Source: Ahaetulla prasina (Eukaryota > Chordata > Lepidosauria > Squamata > Colubridae). Taken from it: DNA of 64,000 nt. Where the stretch lies: contig NC_080543.1 in the NCBI RefSeq assembly GCF_028640845.1, forward strand, positions 14,231,858 to 14,295,857, in the 5' to 3' direction. Below are positions 38,906 through 49,857 of this stretch, one piece after another. The notes below the pieces were generated by a model that was given only the letters and a program-made list of their open reading frames with translations, did no database searches and was not told the origin of the DNA. Made by a program: the position numbers and the translations under genes. Each line of letters begins with the position of its first letter. Within the stretch, counting starts at the first letter, position 1.

Positions 38906-39605
38906 GCAATTCCATTCTATTTTCCCAACATTCCATTCCGTTTCCTCAACATTCCATTCTATTTTTCCAACATTCCATTCTATTGTTATTTACGGGACCG
39001 CCTGCTGCAACCGAATACCTCTCACCGACCCGTATGCTCTCACAGAGAGGGACTCCTCAGGGTGCCGTCAGCTAGGCAGTGCCGTCTGGCGACACCCAGG
39101 GGAAGGGCCTTCTCTGTGGGGGCTCCCACCCTCTGGAACGAACTCCCCCCAGGACTTCGTCAACTTCCGGACCTCCGAACCTTCCGCCGCGAGCTTAAAA
39201 CACATCTATTTATTTGTGCAGGACTGGAGTAGATTTTAAATTTTATATTGGTTTTAATGGGTTTTATTATTTATATGGTTTTTTAAAAAAATTGGGCCAT
39301 GTAGAATAAGTTTTTTAATTGTTATTTTATTCTGTATTTATATGTATTTTTAATTGCCTGTGAACCGCCCTGAGTCCCTAGGGAGATAGGGCGGTATATA
39401 AATATGATAAATAAATAAATAAATAAATAAATATTGTCCCAACATTCTATTCTATTTTCCCAACATTCCATTCTGTTTCCTCAACATTCCATTCTATTCT
39501 CCCAACATTCCATTCCGTTTCCTCAACATTCCATTCTATTTTCCCAACAATTCATTCTATTTTCTCAACTTTCCATTCTATTTTCCCAACTTTCCATTTT
39601 GCAAA
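38906..39605. repeat. 21-bp minisatellite, split by an L2 insertion
   Basis: Unit close to ACATTCCATTCTATTTTCCC plus one base, alternating with a CCGTTTCCTC variant. About 3.5 units at 38906-38985 and about 8 units at 39436-39605. The L2 element between them interrupted an older array. The 21-bp unit is a multiple of 3, so an artefactual frame of SQHSILF repeats appears on the plus strand. Confidence 0.9.
38990..39437 (+). mobile_element. L2 LINE 3' end
   Basis: GGACCGCCTGCTGCAACCGA, C-terminal codons as in 54180-54420 (inverse), UTR, then GCCCTGAGTCCCTAGGGAGA and an AATA tail (39405-39432). It lies inside the minisatellite. Confidence 0.85.
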
Positions 39606-39835
39606 ATTCCATCATACTCAAAGTTAACCAAAACATAGAAGCTAATTTGGGGCAAGGAGCTAAAAGGATGGATGTAGGAGTAAGGGTCATTCTCACTTAA
39701 ACTGGGAATACTTGGAAAAAGTGGGGAGCTGATTGGCCACAATCTTTTTGGTAAAAGTTGTTTGTTTATGTATTTTTTCAAGCAAGTGACTTTAAGCAGT
39801 GCTAAAAAACAGAGACTGTGAAAAACTAACAATAA

Positions 39836-40985
39836 TATATTTATTTATAAATAGGGCTTATAGGCTACTCCAATCAACCACCTCTGACTGGCATATTACT
39901 TTAACAGCATTGCCAAAAAGGTATTAAGAGTTGTAAACCTAATCTTGTGAAGCTTCTTCTCCGATAACATTGTACTGCAAACTAGGGCATACAAAACCTT
40001 TGCTAGACCAATTCTTGAATACAGCTCGTCTGCCTGGAATCCACACTGTATATTGGACACTAATACAATTGAGCAAGGCAAGATGTATTTCATGAGAAGA
40101 GTCCTCCACCCTCTGCTCGCAACAAAATACCTTATGCCACCAGGCTTTAAATTTTGGGCTTGGACCAACCTAGATCTACGCCACCTATGGTCCAGCCTAA
40201 ACGTAGTACAAAAAATTATTTGCTACAAAGTTATTTATTTATAAATAAGGCTTATAAACTACTCCAATCAATCACCTCTGATTGGCATATCACTTTAACA
40301 GCATTGACAAAAAGGGATTAAGAGTTGTAAACCTAATCTTGTGAAGCTTCTTCTCCGGTAACATTGAACTAGAGCATACAAAACATTTGCTAGACCAATT
40401 CTTGAATACAGCTCATCTGTCTGGAACCCGCACTGTATATCAGACATAAATACAATCGAGAGAGTCCAGAGATATTTCACAAAAAGAGTCCTTCACTCCT
40501 CTGCTCGCAATAAAATACCTTATGCCACCAGACTCCAAATTTTGGGCTTAGACAACTTAGAACTACGCCAACTTCAGTCTGACCTAAGCATAGTACGTAA
40601 AATTATCTACCACAATGTCCTACCTGTCAATTTCTCCTTCAGCTTCAACTGCAACAGTACACGAGCAAATAAGAGATACAAACTCAAGATAAACCGCTCC
40701 AAACTCGATTGCAGAAAATACGACTTCAGCAACAGAGTGATCAATGCCTGGAATGCACTACCTGACTCTGTAGTTTCTTCCCCAAACCCTCAAAACTTTA
40801 ACCTTAGACTGTCTACTGTTGACCTCACCCCATTCCTCAGAGGTCTGTAAGGGGTGTGCATAAGCGCACCAGCATGCTTTCCGTCCCTGTCCTTCTCTCC
40901 TTATTTATTCTTACCCATTTCCTGTGTTCATATCCATGTTTATACTTATTCCTCTTATCTCGTACATGTTTGACAAACTAAATAA
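39836..40985 (+). mobile_element. L3/CR1-type LINE 3' parts, partial tandem pair
   Basis: Two head-to-tail pieces: 39836-40232 and 40233-40985, both beginning TTATTTATAAATA(A/G)GGCTTA. They encode YKTFARPILEYSS, then LGLDNLELRQLQSDLSIVRK and FSNRVINAWNALPDSVVSSP in the second piece, ending FNLRLSTVDLTPFLRGL and a stop at 40850. The UTR ends TGACAAACTAAATAAATCAA. Frameshifts present. Confidence 0.88.
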
Positions 40986-41369
40986 ATCAATTAAATAAAT
41001 AAATATAGCTCCCATTTATGTAATCTGCAATTCAAAGCAAACGCCAACCGTGACAGAAATGACAATATATAATTACAGTGAAAAATACAGCTAATATAAT
41101 ATGCTTGGCAACAGGAACCCTATAAGGCACAAAGCCTTTAGAAGAGCCACATTTTTGCAAGCTGGAAAGTTAAAAGAGTGGGAGCCTTCTTTGCCTTTCG
41201 GGCAAAATATTCCAGAAAGGTGGAGCCCTCACTGAGAATTCCCTACCCCTCAGTGGCAGAACACTTTCTGCTTAGTGAGCAGACAATCCCAGGTTAGAAG
41301 ATTCCATATCTTTTGTCCCAAGGTAGCCCTTCGTTTTCTCTCAGACAGCCAAATGGTTATAGTTTACTA
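40986..41369. other. Unassigned DNA
   Basis: Part of 41160-41320 may be an old LINE UTR (GGGCAAAATATTCCAGAAAG), but no family is certain. Confidence 0.35.
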
Positions 41370-41724
41370 AGGTAAAGGTTCCCCTCGCACATATGTGCTA
41401 GTCGTTGCCAACTCTAGGGGGCGGTGCTCATCTCCGTTTCAAAGCCAAAGAGCCAGCACTGTCCAAAGATGTCTCCATTGTCATGCGGCCAACATAACTA
41501 AATGCCAAAGGCGCACGGAACGCCGTTACCTTCCCACCAAAGGTGGTCCCTATTTTTTCTACTTGCATTTTTACGTGCTTTTGAACTGCTAGGTTGGCAG
41601 AAGCTGGGACAAGTAACAGGAGCTCATCCCGTTACACGGCAGCACTAGAGATTTGAACTGCTGAACTGCTGACCTTTCGATTGACAAGATCAGTGTCTTA
41701 GCCACTGAGCCACCACATCCCCTG
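41370..41724 (-). mobile_element. SINE-A copy
   Basis: Perfect 10-bp TSD TAGTTTACTA (41360-41369 and 41725-41734). AGGTAAAGGTTCCCCTCGCA to GAGCCACCACATCCC. The B box is mutated (minus GTTCAAATCTC). Confidence 0.92.
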
Positions 41725-41734
41725 TAGTTTACTA

Positions 41735-42039
41735 GTACGGGTAAATAGATAAATAACCACATTGTATTTGTGGTGTTATTTTTTTTTTCTGGAGCGAGCA
41801 GAATCTATATATATTCCCGGAATTAAGTTTGTGTGAGGATGGACATGGAACTGTTCCTGACCTTCTCTTTCAGCTCCATGCCTTATTTGGAGCATTTATT
41901 CTCGGTTTATTCTCAGCTACCACTTTTTGTTTCTTTTTCTTGGATCATCTGTTGTGTTTACAGATATTTATATTATTGTTTTAGCTTTTAATTCTGCTTG
42001 CTGTTGCACAGGAAAATGGCTAAAGCATTCTTTTAAAGG
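41735..42039. other. Unassigned DNA
   Basis: Nothing recognised. Confidence 0.35.
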
Positions 42040-42497
42040 TGCAATGAGGGGAAGGGGAGAAGGGGGAGGGGAGAAGGGGAGGGAGAAGGGGAGGGCAGGA
42101 TGGGGAGAGAGAGGAGGAGGAGGCAGAGGAGGAGAAAAGACAAGGAGGAGGAAGAAGAGGAGGAGGAGGAGGAGGAGGAGGAGGAGGAGGAGGAGGAGGA
42201 GGAAGAGGAGGAGGGGAAGAAGAAGAAGAAGAAGAAGAAGAAGAAGAAGAAGAAGAAGAAGAAGAAGAAGAAGAAGAAGAAGAAGAAGAAGAAGAAGAAG
42301 AAGGGGAAGAAGGAGGAGAAGGAGGAGGAAAAGAGGAGGAGGAGGAAAAGAGGAGGAGGAGGAGGAGGAGGAGGAGGAGGAGGAGGAAAAGAAGAAGAAG
42401 AAGAAGAAGAAGAAGAAGAAGAAGAAGAAGAAGAAGAAGAAGAAGAAGAAGAAGAAGAAGAAGAAGAAGAAGAAGAAGAAGAAGAAGAAGAAGAAGA
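42040..42497. repeat. Long GGA/GAA triplet and purine tract
   Basis: About 460 bp of near-pure purine on the plus strand: GGGGA-rich (42040-42110), GGA triplets (42110-42210), GAA triplets (42215-42305), mixed GGA/GAAGGA (42306-42390), GAA triplets (about 35 units, 42390-42496), then GATGATGAT. Poly-Lys/Glu/Arg and poly-Ser/Phe frames on both strands come only from the repeat. Confidence 0.97.
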
Positions 42498-43029
42498 TGA
42501 TGATGATATTAGGCTTGCTGAGGCTAAAATCCCAGAGATGCTAACAGAAACTCCAAAGGCTTCCAAAACAAGGTTGAATGACCTTCTTGTCAGGTGGCAT
42601 TTACACTAAAGAATGCATCAACAGAACCATTATAAACAAACTAGGTAAGGGATGGAGTGATGGCCTGCGTGTTGCCAAGTATTCCAGGTGCTGGCAGAGC
42701 AGACTGGCAGCCAGGGAGAAGTTGAACATCAGCTGGCATTAAGAAAAATATCTAAAATATTGACAGTTGCTGGAGTAGTGCTCAAGAACATGAGCTGAAT
42801 CATTGGACTCGGGATGCTGGCAGAAGAGACAGGATGGCTTAAAAGCCCAGGACACCAATAATCCTGGATAACAGCAAGCGTTAATGAGTAGCTATTAAAA
42901 AGCAGCCACAACTCCTGAATTCAGCAACCAAAAGAGATGCTGGTCAACTCTTGGCTGGATGAAGCTGAGCGTGAAATATAGTAGTTTTAGGACAAGTGAA
43001 ATTGGAGAAAATACTTTGAGTTAAGAATA
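42498..43029. other. Unassigned DNA
   Basis: Single-copy-like; 42520-42960 could be an old LINE coding segment but no motif is clear. Confidence 0.3.
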
Positions 43030-43385
43030 AGTTAAAGGTTCCCCTCACATATTTGTGCTAGTCATTGCCGACTCTAGGGGGTGGTGCTCATCTCCATTTC
43101 AAAGCCGAAGAGCCAGCACTGTCTGAAGACGTCTCCATGGTCATGTGACCGGCATGACTAAACGCCAAAGACACAGGAAATACTGTTACCTTCCCACCAA
43201 AAGTGGTCCCTATTTTTCTACTTGCATTTTTTAGATGCTTTCGAACTGCTAGGTTGGCAGAAGCTGGGACAAGTAACGGGAACTCACCCCATTACGCAGC
43301 ACTAGGGATTCAAACCGCTGAACTGCCGACCTTTCGATCGACAAGCTCACCGTCTTAGCCACTGAGCCACCTCATCCCTTATTTA
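43030..43385 (-). mobile_element. SINE-A copy
   Basis: TSD AGTTAAGAATA (43019-43029 and 43386-43396). GTTAAAGGTTCCCCTCACAT to GAGCCACCTCATCCC. Confidence 0.92.
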
Positions 43386-43396
43386 AGTTAAGAATA

Positions 43397-43817
43397 GAGA
43401 TTGACAAAGGCAAGTATGGGGGGAAAAATAGAAATATATATGTAAAGCAAGGTGTATGTTAGTTTATAACTTGATTATACAGCAAGAGAACATTGTAGAA
43501 GAAGGAATGAGACCTTGAAACGGTGAAAATAGACTAGAGGTATTGTAAGTTATGGCATGAGTAGAGGAGAACACAAGATAAATAAAACTTAGACATAGAG
43601 AATCAAAGAAATCACGCCATTATTTTAAGAAATAAATATCTTTTTGTGTAAAACAGTTTTGTAATAAACACTTTTCCTCCTAACAGGAATTGACCTATAT
43701 CCTGCCTAGGTTTGTACAATTCCTGAATCTATGAGAAGCAATATAATGTAGTTCTGCACAAGGGCACCAAAATCAAGGTGGACATTTCTATCCAGGCAGC
43801 AGTTCTTTGTGTGGATG
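43397..43817. other. Single-copy-like DNA
   Basis: AT-rich, nothing recognised. Confidence 0.35.
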
Positions 43818-43825
43818 CTTCAGAC

Positions 43826-44100
43826 CAGAGGTGGGTTTCAGCAAATTTTGACAGGTTCTGGAGAACCGATAGGGGAAATTTTGAGTGGTTCGGAGAACCA
43901 GTAGTAAAAATTCTGACTGGCCCCACTGCCATCTATTCTCTGCCTCCTGAGTCCCAGCTGATTGGGAGTAAATGGGGATTTTGCAGTAACCTTCCCCTGG
44001 AGTGGGGAGGGAATGGAGATTTTACTGTATCGTTCCTCTGCCCCACCCACCAAGCCATGCCCACAGAACCGGTAGTAAAAAATTTTGAAACCCATCACTG
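43826..44100. mobile_element. Non-autonomous hAT element (CAGAGGTGGG family, 275 bp)
   Basis: CAGAGGTGGGTTTCAGCAAA to GAAACCCATCACTG; duplication CTTCAGAC / CTTCAGAT (7 of 8). Confidence 0.9.
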
Positions 44101-44654
44101 CTTCAGATTGGTGCTTAGTTGTCATATACGTTGTCCTGGAGCTGCTGTCCCATGTGGGACTCCCATCAAGAAACAAATCTATGACTAAACATGTGAAAAT
44201 GACTTCATGGTATCTTACGGAAAAGAATTCCATCCAGTTATACAGGACCAAACCTCGACTATATCAGTTCTAACTTAGAAAAACACACGACGATTTTTTA
44301 ATTTTTTTTTTCCTCTCTTTTTTTGCTGATGATCCACCATGAACTCAGATTGAACTCTGTGTATAAATAAGTGCTCTCCAGTGTGGTCTCTTCATGGGGT
44401 GGCCTAATTCTTTTTGTACAGTCTTCTTATCTGTATAGTTCACCCACATCCTTCCCTCTCTTTCTAAGGTTCAAACTTCAAGGGCCATTGCCCAATCTAA
44501 ATACATGAAGGAGATGACACACAGCTTGGAAACCCCAAGCTTGCAGATGTATCACAGGTTGGTGAAAAGAAAAAAAGAATCCCTAAAGAAGGTGGGGAGG
44601 ATCTTAACAATGTACTGTGTTCAATGAAACCCAAACAGAAAGTAAAATATCAAC
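44101..44654. other. Single-copy-like DNA
   Basis: No recognised repeat or frame. Confidence 0.35.
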
Positions 44655-45261
44655 CGAAATCATTTAAATATGAGCCAGCAGTGTGCAGCAGCTGCCAAAA
44701 AAAGCTAACAGAGTTCTAGGCTGCATAAACAGAGTATTGGGCATCGGGCGCGATCTAACAAAATGAAATTCAGTGGTGAAAAAAAAGCAAGGTTCTACAT
44801 TTAGGCAAGAAAAACAAAACGCACAGGTACAGTATATGTCGTACCTCGCTCAACAGTAGGAACTGTGAGAGGGATCTTGGAGTCCTAATGGACAACCACT
44901 TAAATATGAGCCAGCAGTGCGCTGCAGCTGCCAAAAAAGCCAACACACTTCTAGGCTGAATAAACAGAAGGATAGAATCAAGATCATGTGAAGTGTTAAT
45001 GCAACTTTATAATGCCTGGGTAAGGCCACACTTGGAATATGTCATCCAGTTTTGGTCACCACGATGTAAAAAAGATGTTGAGACTCTAGAAAGAGTGCCG
45101 AGAAGAGCAGCAAAGATGATTAGGGGATTGGAGGCTAAAACATATAAAGAACGGTTGCTGGAATTCTGTATGTCTAGTATGATGAAAAGAAGGACTGGGG
45201 AGACATGATAGCAGTCTTCCAATATCTCAGAGGCTGCCACAAAACAGAGGGAGTCAAATTA

Positions 45262-45835
45262 ATATAATATAACAACACAGTTGGAAGGGACCTTGGAGGC
45301 CTTCTAGTCCAACCCCCTGCCCAGGCAGGAAACCCTACATCATTTCAGACAAATAGTTATCCAACATTTTCTTAAAAATGTCCAGTGTTGGAGCATTCAC
45401 AACTTCTGCAGGCAAGTCGTTCCACTTATTAATTGTTCTAACTGTCAGGAAATTTCTCCTTAGTTCTAAGTTTTTTTTTTTGTTTTTTTGTTTTGTTTTA
45501 CATTTATACCCCGCCCTTCTCCGAAGACTCAGGGCGGCTTACAACTTCTGGAGGCAAGTTGTTCCACTGATTAATTGTTCTAACTGTCAGGAAGTTTCTC
45601 CTTAGTTCTAAGTTGCTTCTTTCCTTGATCAATTTCCACCCATTGCTTCTTGTTCTACCCTCAGGTGCTTTGGAGAACAGCCCGACTCCCTCTTCTTTGT
45701 GGCAGCCTCTGAGATATTGGAACACTGCTATCATGTCTCCCCTGGTCCTTCTTTTTATTAAACTAGACATACCCAGTTCCTGCAACCGTTCTTCATATGT
45801 TTTAGCCTCCAGTCCCCTAATCATCTAAGTCCCCT
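45262..45835 (-). mobile_element. Inverted CR1 copy nested in CR1
   Basis: AACACAGTTGGAAGGGACCT to CCAGTCCCCTAATCATCTAA. The minus strand reads MIRGLEAKTYEERLQELGMS and RTRGDMIAVFQYLRGCHKEE. A SINE-B tail fragment lies inside at 45472-45543, flanked by a partial repeat of ACAACTTCTG(C/G)AGGCAAGT (45400 and 45540). Confidence 0.88.
45472..45543 (-). mobile_element. SINE-B or L2 tail fragment
   Basis: TTTTACATTTATACCCCGCC, then CTTCTCCGAAGACTCAGGGC. Only the 3' 70 bp of the family is present, as expected for a severely 5'-truncated copy. Confidence 0.75.
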
Positions 45836-46115
45836 AAGTTATTCTCCAAAGCACCTGAGGGCAGGACAAAAAGCAATAGATGGGAACTAATCAAGGAGAG
45901 AAGCAACTTAGAACTAAGGAGAAACTTCCTGACAGTTAGAACAATTAATCAGTGGAACAACTTGCCTCCAGAAGTTGTAAATGCTCCAACACTGGACGTT
46001 TTTAAGAAGAGGTTGGATGACCATTTGTCTGTAGTGGCATGGGGTTTCCTGCCTAAGCAGGGGGTTGGACTAGAAAACCTCCAAGGTCCCTTCCAACTCT
46101 GTTATTCTATTCTAT

Positions 46116-46664
46116 ACTAAATACTCTACCTGCAACATTCTGAGTGCTGAATCCACTTGTCTTGTAACATAGCGAATCAAGAGCTCCTATTTGTCACTCC
46201 CACTGCTCTTAAATGATCTTGAGATCATTCTGTTACTTAAAGCTATGGGAACGGGAAATTATATTGCTGAAGCATTTTTGAGATTTACTTAAGGCAGCAT
46301 TTTCTCCAAGGACCCAGTAATCAATAAGCTTTAGATGGTCCATCAAAAGAAGCTAATGATGTTCTCTGCACATTGCTGGCTTATTCATATGAGCATCAGA
46401 TTTACAGCTTTTTCGTCCAAGATCAGAATAGTGATTAGATGACGCAGGGCTTGGGATTTAAAGGAAAAAATATATGAACGTGGTATCTACCTGGAACTCC
46501 TTAATAATCACCTCAAGAAATGTTGCTCTGTGAAATCCTGAGGAATTGTTGAGGAAGTGTTTAGGATCTAAACAGCCTTTAATCCTGGCGACTTTTACCA
46601 CCACACCATTCTGCTACTACCACTTCCTTGACAATATGCCAGCAGTCATGTGCTGAAAGAAACC
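46116..46664. other. Single-copy-like DNA
   Basis: About 550 bp with no recognised repeat; AAATGATCTTGAGATCATTC near 46213 is a short perfect palindrome-like word. No gene. Confidence 0.4.
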
Positions 46665-46694
46665 ACAGAATAGCAGAATTGGGAGGGACCTTGG

Positions 46695-47220
46695 TGTCGT
46701 GTCCCACTCCTCCGCTGATGGCCGGGTCAGGGAAATCCGAATCAGGCGTGCCTCTGCAGCTCTGCCAAAGTCCTAGCAAAGTTCTCAAGGCAGGCAGGAG
46801 ACCAGAAAGTGACTTCAGCAAGATATGTTAGACTTTGCCTGACTCAGAGAATGCCAGAAAGCAGATCCTTTATATAGGCTATGGGGTGTGGCTCCATGAC
46901 TCAGCACTTATCCAGGCCTGCCCCTCCCTTCCTTTTGTCTCCGCCGCCTATCAATTCTTCTGAAGCGAGGGTCACTCCAGTCTGCAGCTGTTGGCAATTG
47001 ACCTTCCTCAGGCTCACATGCTGTGGAGGAGGGGGAGGAGTCTAGTTGCTCCGTTTGCCTGGGCATGGAGCCAGAGCTGGGGGCTGGAGGTACTTCTTCC
47101 TCCTCAGCCTGTCTGGGCATGGAGCCAGGGCTGGGGCCGGGAGGCATACTAGGACATTCCTCAGCATTCGGAAGCAGATAAGAAGGCCCCGGCTGCGGTG
47201 AAAGCGGACGAGACACAACA
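46695..47220 (-). mobile_element. Solo LTR, family 2, with embedded reading frame
   Basis: 526 bp on the minus strand, exactly the length of 17831-18356 and nearly identical by eye. TSD CTTGG / CTTAG (46690-46694 and 47221-47225), with the CR1 sequence continuing across. TATA on the minus strand GCCTATATAAAGGATC. The frame open from LTR base 2 ends at a stop at 46908 and ends DPRFRRIDRRRRQKEGRGRP. There is again a doubled PPGPSPGSMPRQ-like unit. Confidence 0.9.
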
Positions 47221-47501
47221 CTTAGAGGCTTTCTAGTCCAACCCCCTGCTCCACTAGAAGACCATTTCAGACAAATGGTTGTCCAATCTCTTCTTACAAA
47301 ACCTCTAGTCATGGAGCACCCAGAAGTTTTGAAGGCAAGCCGTTCCACTGATCAATTGTTCTCTCAGGAAATTTTCTTTGTTCTAGATTCAATCTTTAAA
47401 AAAATGATTTCTTGTCCTGCCCTCAGATGCTTTGGAGAATATGATGACCCCTCTTCTCTGTGACAGCCCTTCTTGTATTGGAAGACTGCCATTATATCAC
47501 C

Positions 47502-47795
47502 CAGGGATGGGCTTCAGCCGGTTCGGACCAGTTCGGATGAACCGGTAGTTCCAACGATCAGCTGGCCCCGCCCACCCGCCTCCGCCCTATCCCGTCCTAT
47601 ATTTCCTTCTTTCTGGATCAGATGATTCATGCAGCACAGCTGATTTTTGTGTCTCTGTTGTTCTACTTACCGGGGCTGCCTTAGAAGGTAAGCAGCTGAG
47701 CTTCAAATGGCTGTATTTTGAACGCGGCACGCAATTTTGCTAGGTGCTTCGTGCACTCACCGACCGGTTGTTAAATTGGTTGCATCCCACCACTG
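47502..47795. mobile_element. Non-autonomous hAT element (294 bp)
   Basis: CAGGGATGGGCTTCAGCCGG to TTGCATCCCACCACTG with perfect TSD ATATCACC (47494-47501 and 47796-47803). Confidence 0.93.
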
Positions 47796-48027
47796 ATATC
47801 ACCCCTAGTTCTTCTCTTCATTAGACCAGACACACCTAGTTCCCTCAATTGTTCATCCTGCAGTTTACCCTCCAGACACCTTGTCACCTTTGTTGCTCTT
47901 CTCTGCGTTCTTTCTAGAGTCTCAACATTTTTGGACTAGAAAAGGAGCCAAGATGGAAAGATTTAAAGACATCCATTCATGCCTCAGTTCTATGAGCAAG
48001 GAGATGACAGCCCTAGTATGATACTAT

Positions 48028-48287
48028 TTTTTTTTTATTTGCATTTATATCCCGCCCTTCTCCGAAGACTCAGGGCGGCTTACACTATGTTAGCAATAGT
48101 CTTCATCCTATTTGTATATTTATATACAAAGTCAACTTATTGCCCCCAACAATCTGGGTCCTCATTTTACCTACCTTATAAAGGATGGAAGGCTGAGTCA
48201 ATCTTGGGCCTGGTGGGACTAGAACCTGCAGTAATTGCAAGCAGCTGTTTAATAACAGACTGTCTTAACAGTCTGAGGCCCTTAAAA
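48028..48287 (-). mobile_element. SINE-B copy
   Basis: ATTTGCATTTATATCCCGCC, CTTCTCCGAAGACTCAGGGC to the tRNA-like head near 48285. The minus strand has CAGGTTCTAGTCCCACCAGG at the B-box position. Confidence 0.85.
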
Positions 48288-48290
48288 ACG

Positions 48291-48627
48291 TAATGGTTCC
48301 CCTCGCACATATGTTCTGGTCGTTCCCGACTCTAGGGGGCGGTGCTCATCTCCGTTTCAAATCCAAAGAGCCAGCGCTGTCCGAAGACGTCTCCATGGTC
48401 ATGTGGCCGGCATGACTAAATGCCAAAGGCGCATGGAACGCTGTTACCTTCCCACCTATTTTTTCTACTTGCATTTTTTACGTGCTTTTGAACTGCTAGG
48501 TTGGCAGAAGCTGGGACAAGTAACAGAAGCTCACCCTGTTACGCGGCACCAGGGATTCGAACCGCTGAACTACCAACCTTTCGATCAACAAACTCAGCAT
48601 CTTAGCCACTGAGCCACTCCATCCCTT
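48291..48627 (-). mobile_element. SINE-A copy
   Basis: GTAATGGTTCCCCTCGCACA to GAGCCACTCCATCCC, abutting the SINE-B. The central ACCAAAGGTGGTCCC is deleted. Confidence 0.88.
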
Positions 48628-48629
48628 AT

Positions 48630-48965
48630 TATACTATGCGTATACTTATACTATGCTTATAAAAGTTTAAATGTTCTCCAAAACATACAGGCTTTCAAGC
48701 AAAGTTTAAGTATTGATTTTTAAAGCTCTTAAAAATTTAGAATTTTATATACAACCTATCCTTGGAGATAAGTCTTCTTTTACTTTGAAATGTGATTCAC
48801 AACTTTTTCTGGATGGTCCATTAGCAAGGAGGCTTAAAGGAAAAGATAATGAATATAAGGTTCGCTTCAGTGGTACAGCTCTTTCCCTAAGAAGTTCAGA
48901 TGTCCAGAATAAATTGAGTGCCTGATAAACCTGACTTCTGAATGATTGTAAATACAATAGATCTA
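48630..48965 (+). other. Unidentified coding-like segment
   Basis: From about 48713 to a stop at 48925 the plus strand is open and reads peptide-like sequence (EFYIQPILGDKSSFTLKCDS, then FLDGPLARRLKGKDNEYKVR, FSGTALSLRSSDVQNKLSA). It does not match any retroelement protein I know. It could be a retropseudogene, a terminal exon or an unrecognised transposon piece. Confidence 0.3.
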
Positions 48966-49602
48966 GTTTTCTCTCTCAATCTCTCTTTAAAAAAAAAAAG
49001 AATATTCTCCCAATATTCTCAATTTGTTTTGTTCTGCTATTGCTTTAATATTTTTAGAAGGTGCTTACACTTTTAAATCGCTAAGTTGCCTTGGAGTCCA
49101 AGAAGCACATTAGAAAGAATAAATGAAGAACAAATACAATTTTGCAAGGGGCTGATGAAAACCTGTTTAACAAGCTGTGTGTTTGGGCACTTCGTTTGCT
49201 CTTCCTGCATTTTTAATTACAAGCCCTTTACCATTTCCCCCCCCCCTCTAAAAATTCAAAGAACTGCAATTTCAGAACCACTGGAACTGGCAAGAGATAA
49301 AACAAATACAAAGAGGAAAACCAATAAAACAAAGCCAGATAATATGAACCGCTTGACCAAGTGAACTTATAACAGAAATATTCCAGCCGTTCCTCCTTCA
49401 TCGTATCTTCCTGCTGAAATTATTTTCCTTTCCCGTTTTACCGGCACATAATTAATGGAATTACCAGGTAGAGGTTTCTGTAAATAAATCAGACCTGAGC
49501 TGAAGCTTTAAAAAGCTTTCTACTTGAGCTACAAAGGGCTATTTTAAGGAGTGGGGGACACATTTTTCACTGACAGTAAAGCTCCCTGCAGATCTGTTAG
49601 GT
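48966..49602. other. Single-copy-like DNA, candidate conserved block
   Basis: No repeat. 49420-49540 has ACATAATTAATGGAATTACC and similar AT-rich words typical of conserved non-coding DNA; untested. Confidence 0.35.
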
Positions 49603-49790
49603 CAGTGGCCCCTAACCTTTCGGGCACCAGGGACTAGTTCCACGGAGAAAGGTTTTTCCGAGGACCGGAAGGGGTGTGGTTTTGCATGCTGCCTGAATTC
49701 CACGGATGGGGCTTCACTTATTTGCGTGGCCCGGTTGGTGGCATGCCACGGATCAGTGCCGGTCCATGGACCAGGGATTGGGGACCCTCG
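49603..49790. mobile_element. Non-autonomous hAT element (188 bp)
   Basis: CAGTGGCCCCTAACCTTTCG to GATTGGGGACCCTCG, duplication TGTTAGGT / TGTTAGAT (7 of 8). Different family from the GGTTC/GAACC group. Confidence 0.8.
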
Positions 49791-49857
49791 TGTTAGATGA
49801 CTCTGCTCCTTACGTAAAAGTAGCCCTGGCTATCTGACATTTAGTGATATGCAGAAG

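Larger units (their letters stand above)
44655..46115 (+). mobile_element. CR1 LINE split by an inverted CR1 copy
   Basis: The plus-strand CR1 (ARSNKMKFSGEK-like codons, then [16 protein letters not shown] and VETLERVPRRAAKMIRG) runs to GAGGGAGTCAA at about 45258 and resumes AGTTATTCTCCAAAGCACCT at about 45838, continuing to CTGTTATTCTATTCTATA. A 73-bp piece near 44661-44733 duplicates 44898-44970. The inserted CR1 is on the other strand. Confidence 0.85.
46665..47940 (-). mobile_element. CR1 LINE 3' part holding a solo LTR and a hAT element
   Basis: Pieces: 46665-46694, 47221-47501 and 47796-47940 (TCCAGACACCTTGTCACCTT). Both insertions have duplications, so the CR1 is older than both. Confidence 0.88.

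Noticed and set aside
39434..39700. Repetitive SQHSILF protein
   Set aside because: The 21-bp minisatellite unit is a multiple of three and gives an artefactual repeat peptide.
41927..42609. Long open frames of poly-Lys/Glu/Arg (plus) and poly-Ser/Phe (minus)
   Set aside because: They come entirely from the GGA/GAA triplet tract, which is open in most frames.
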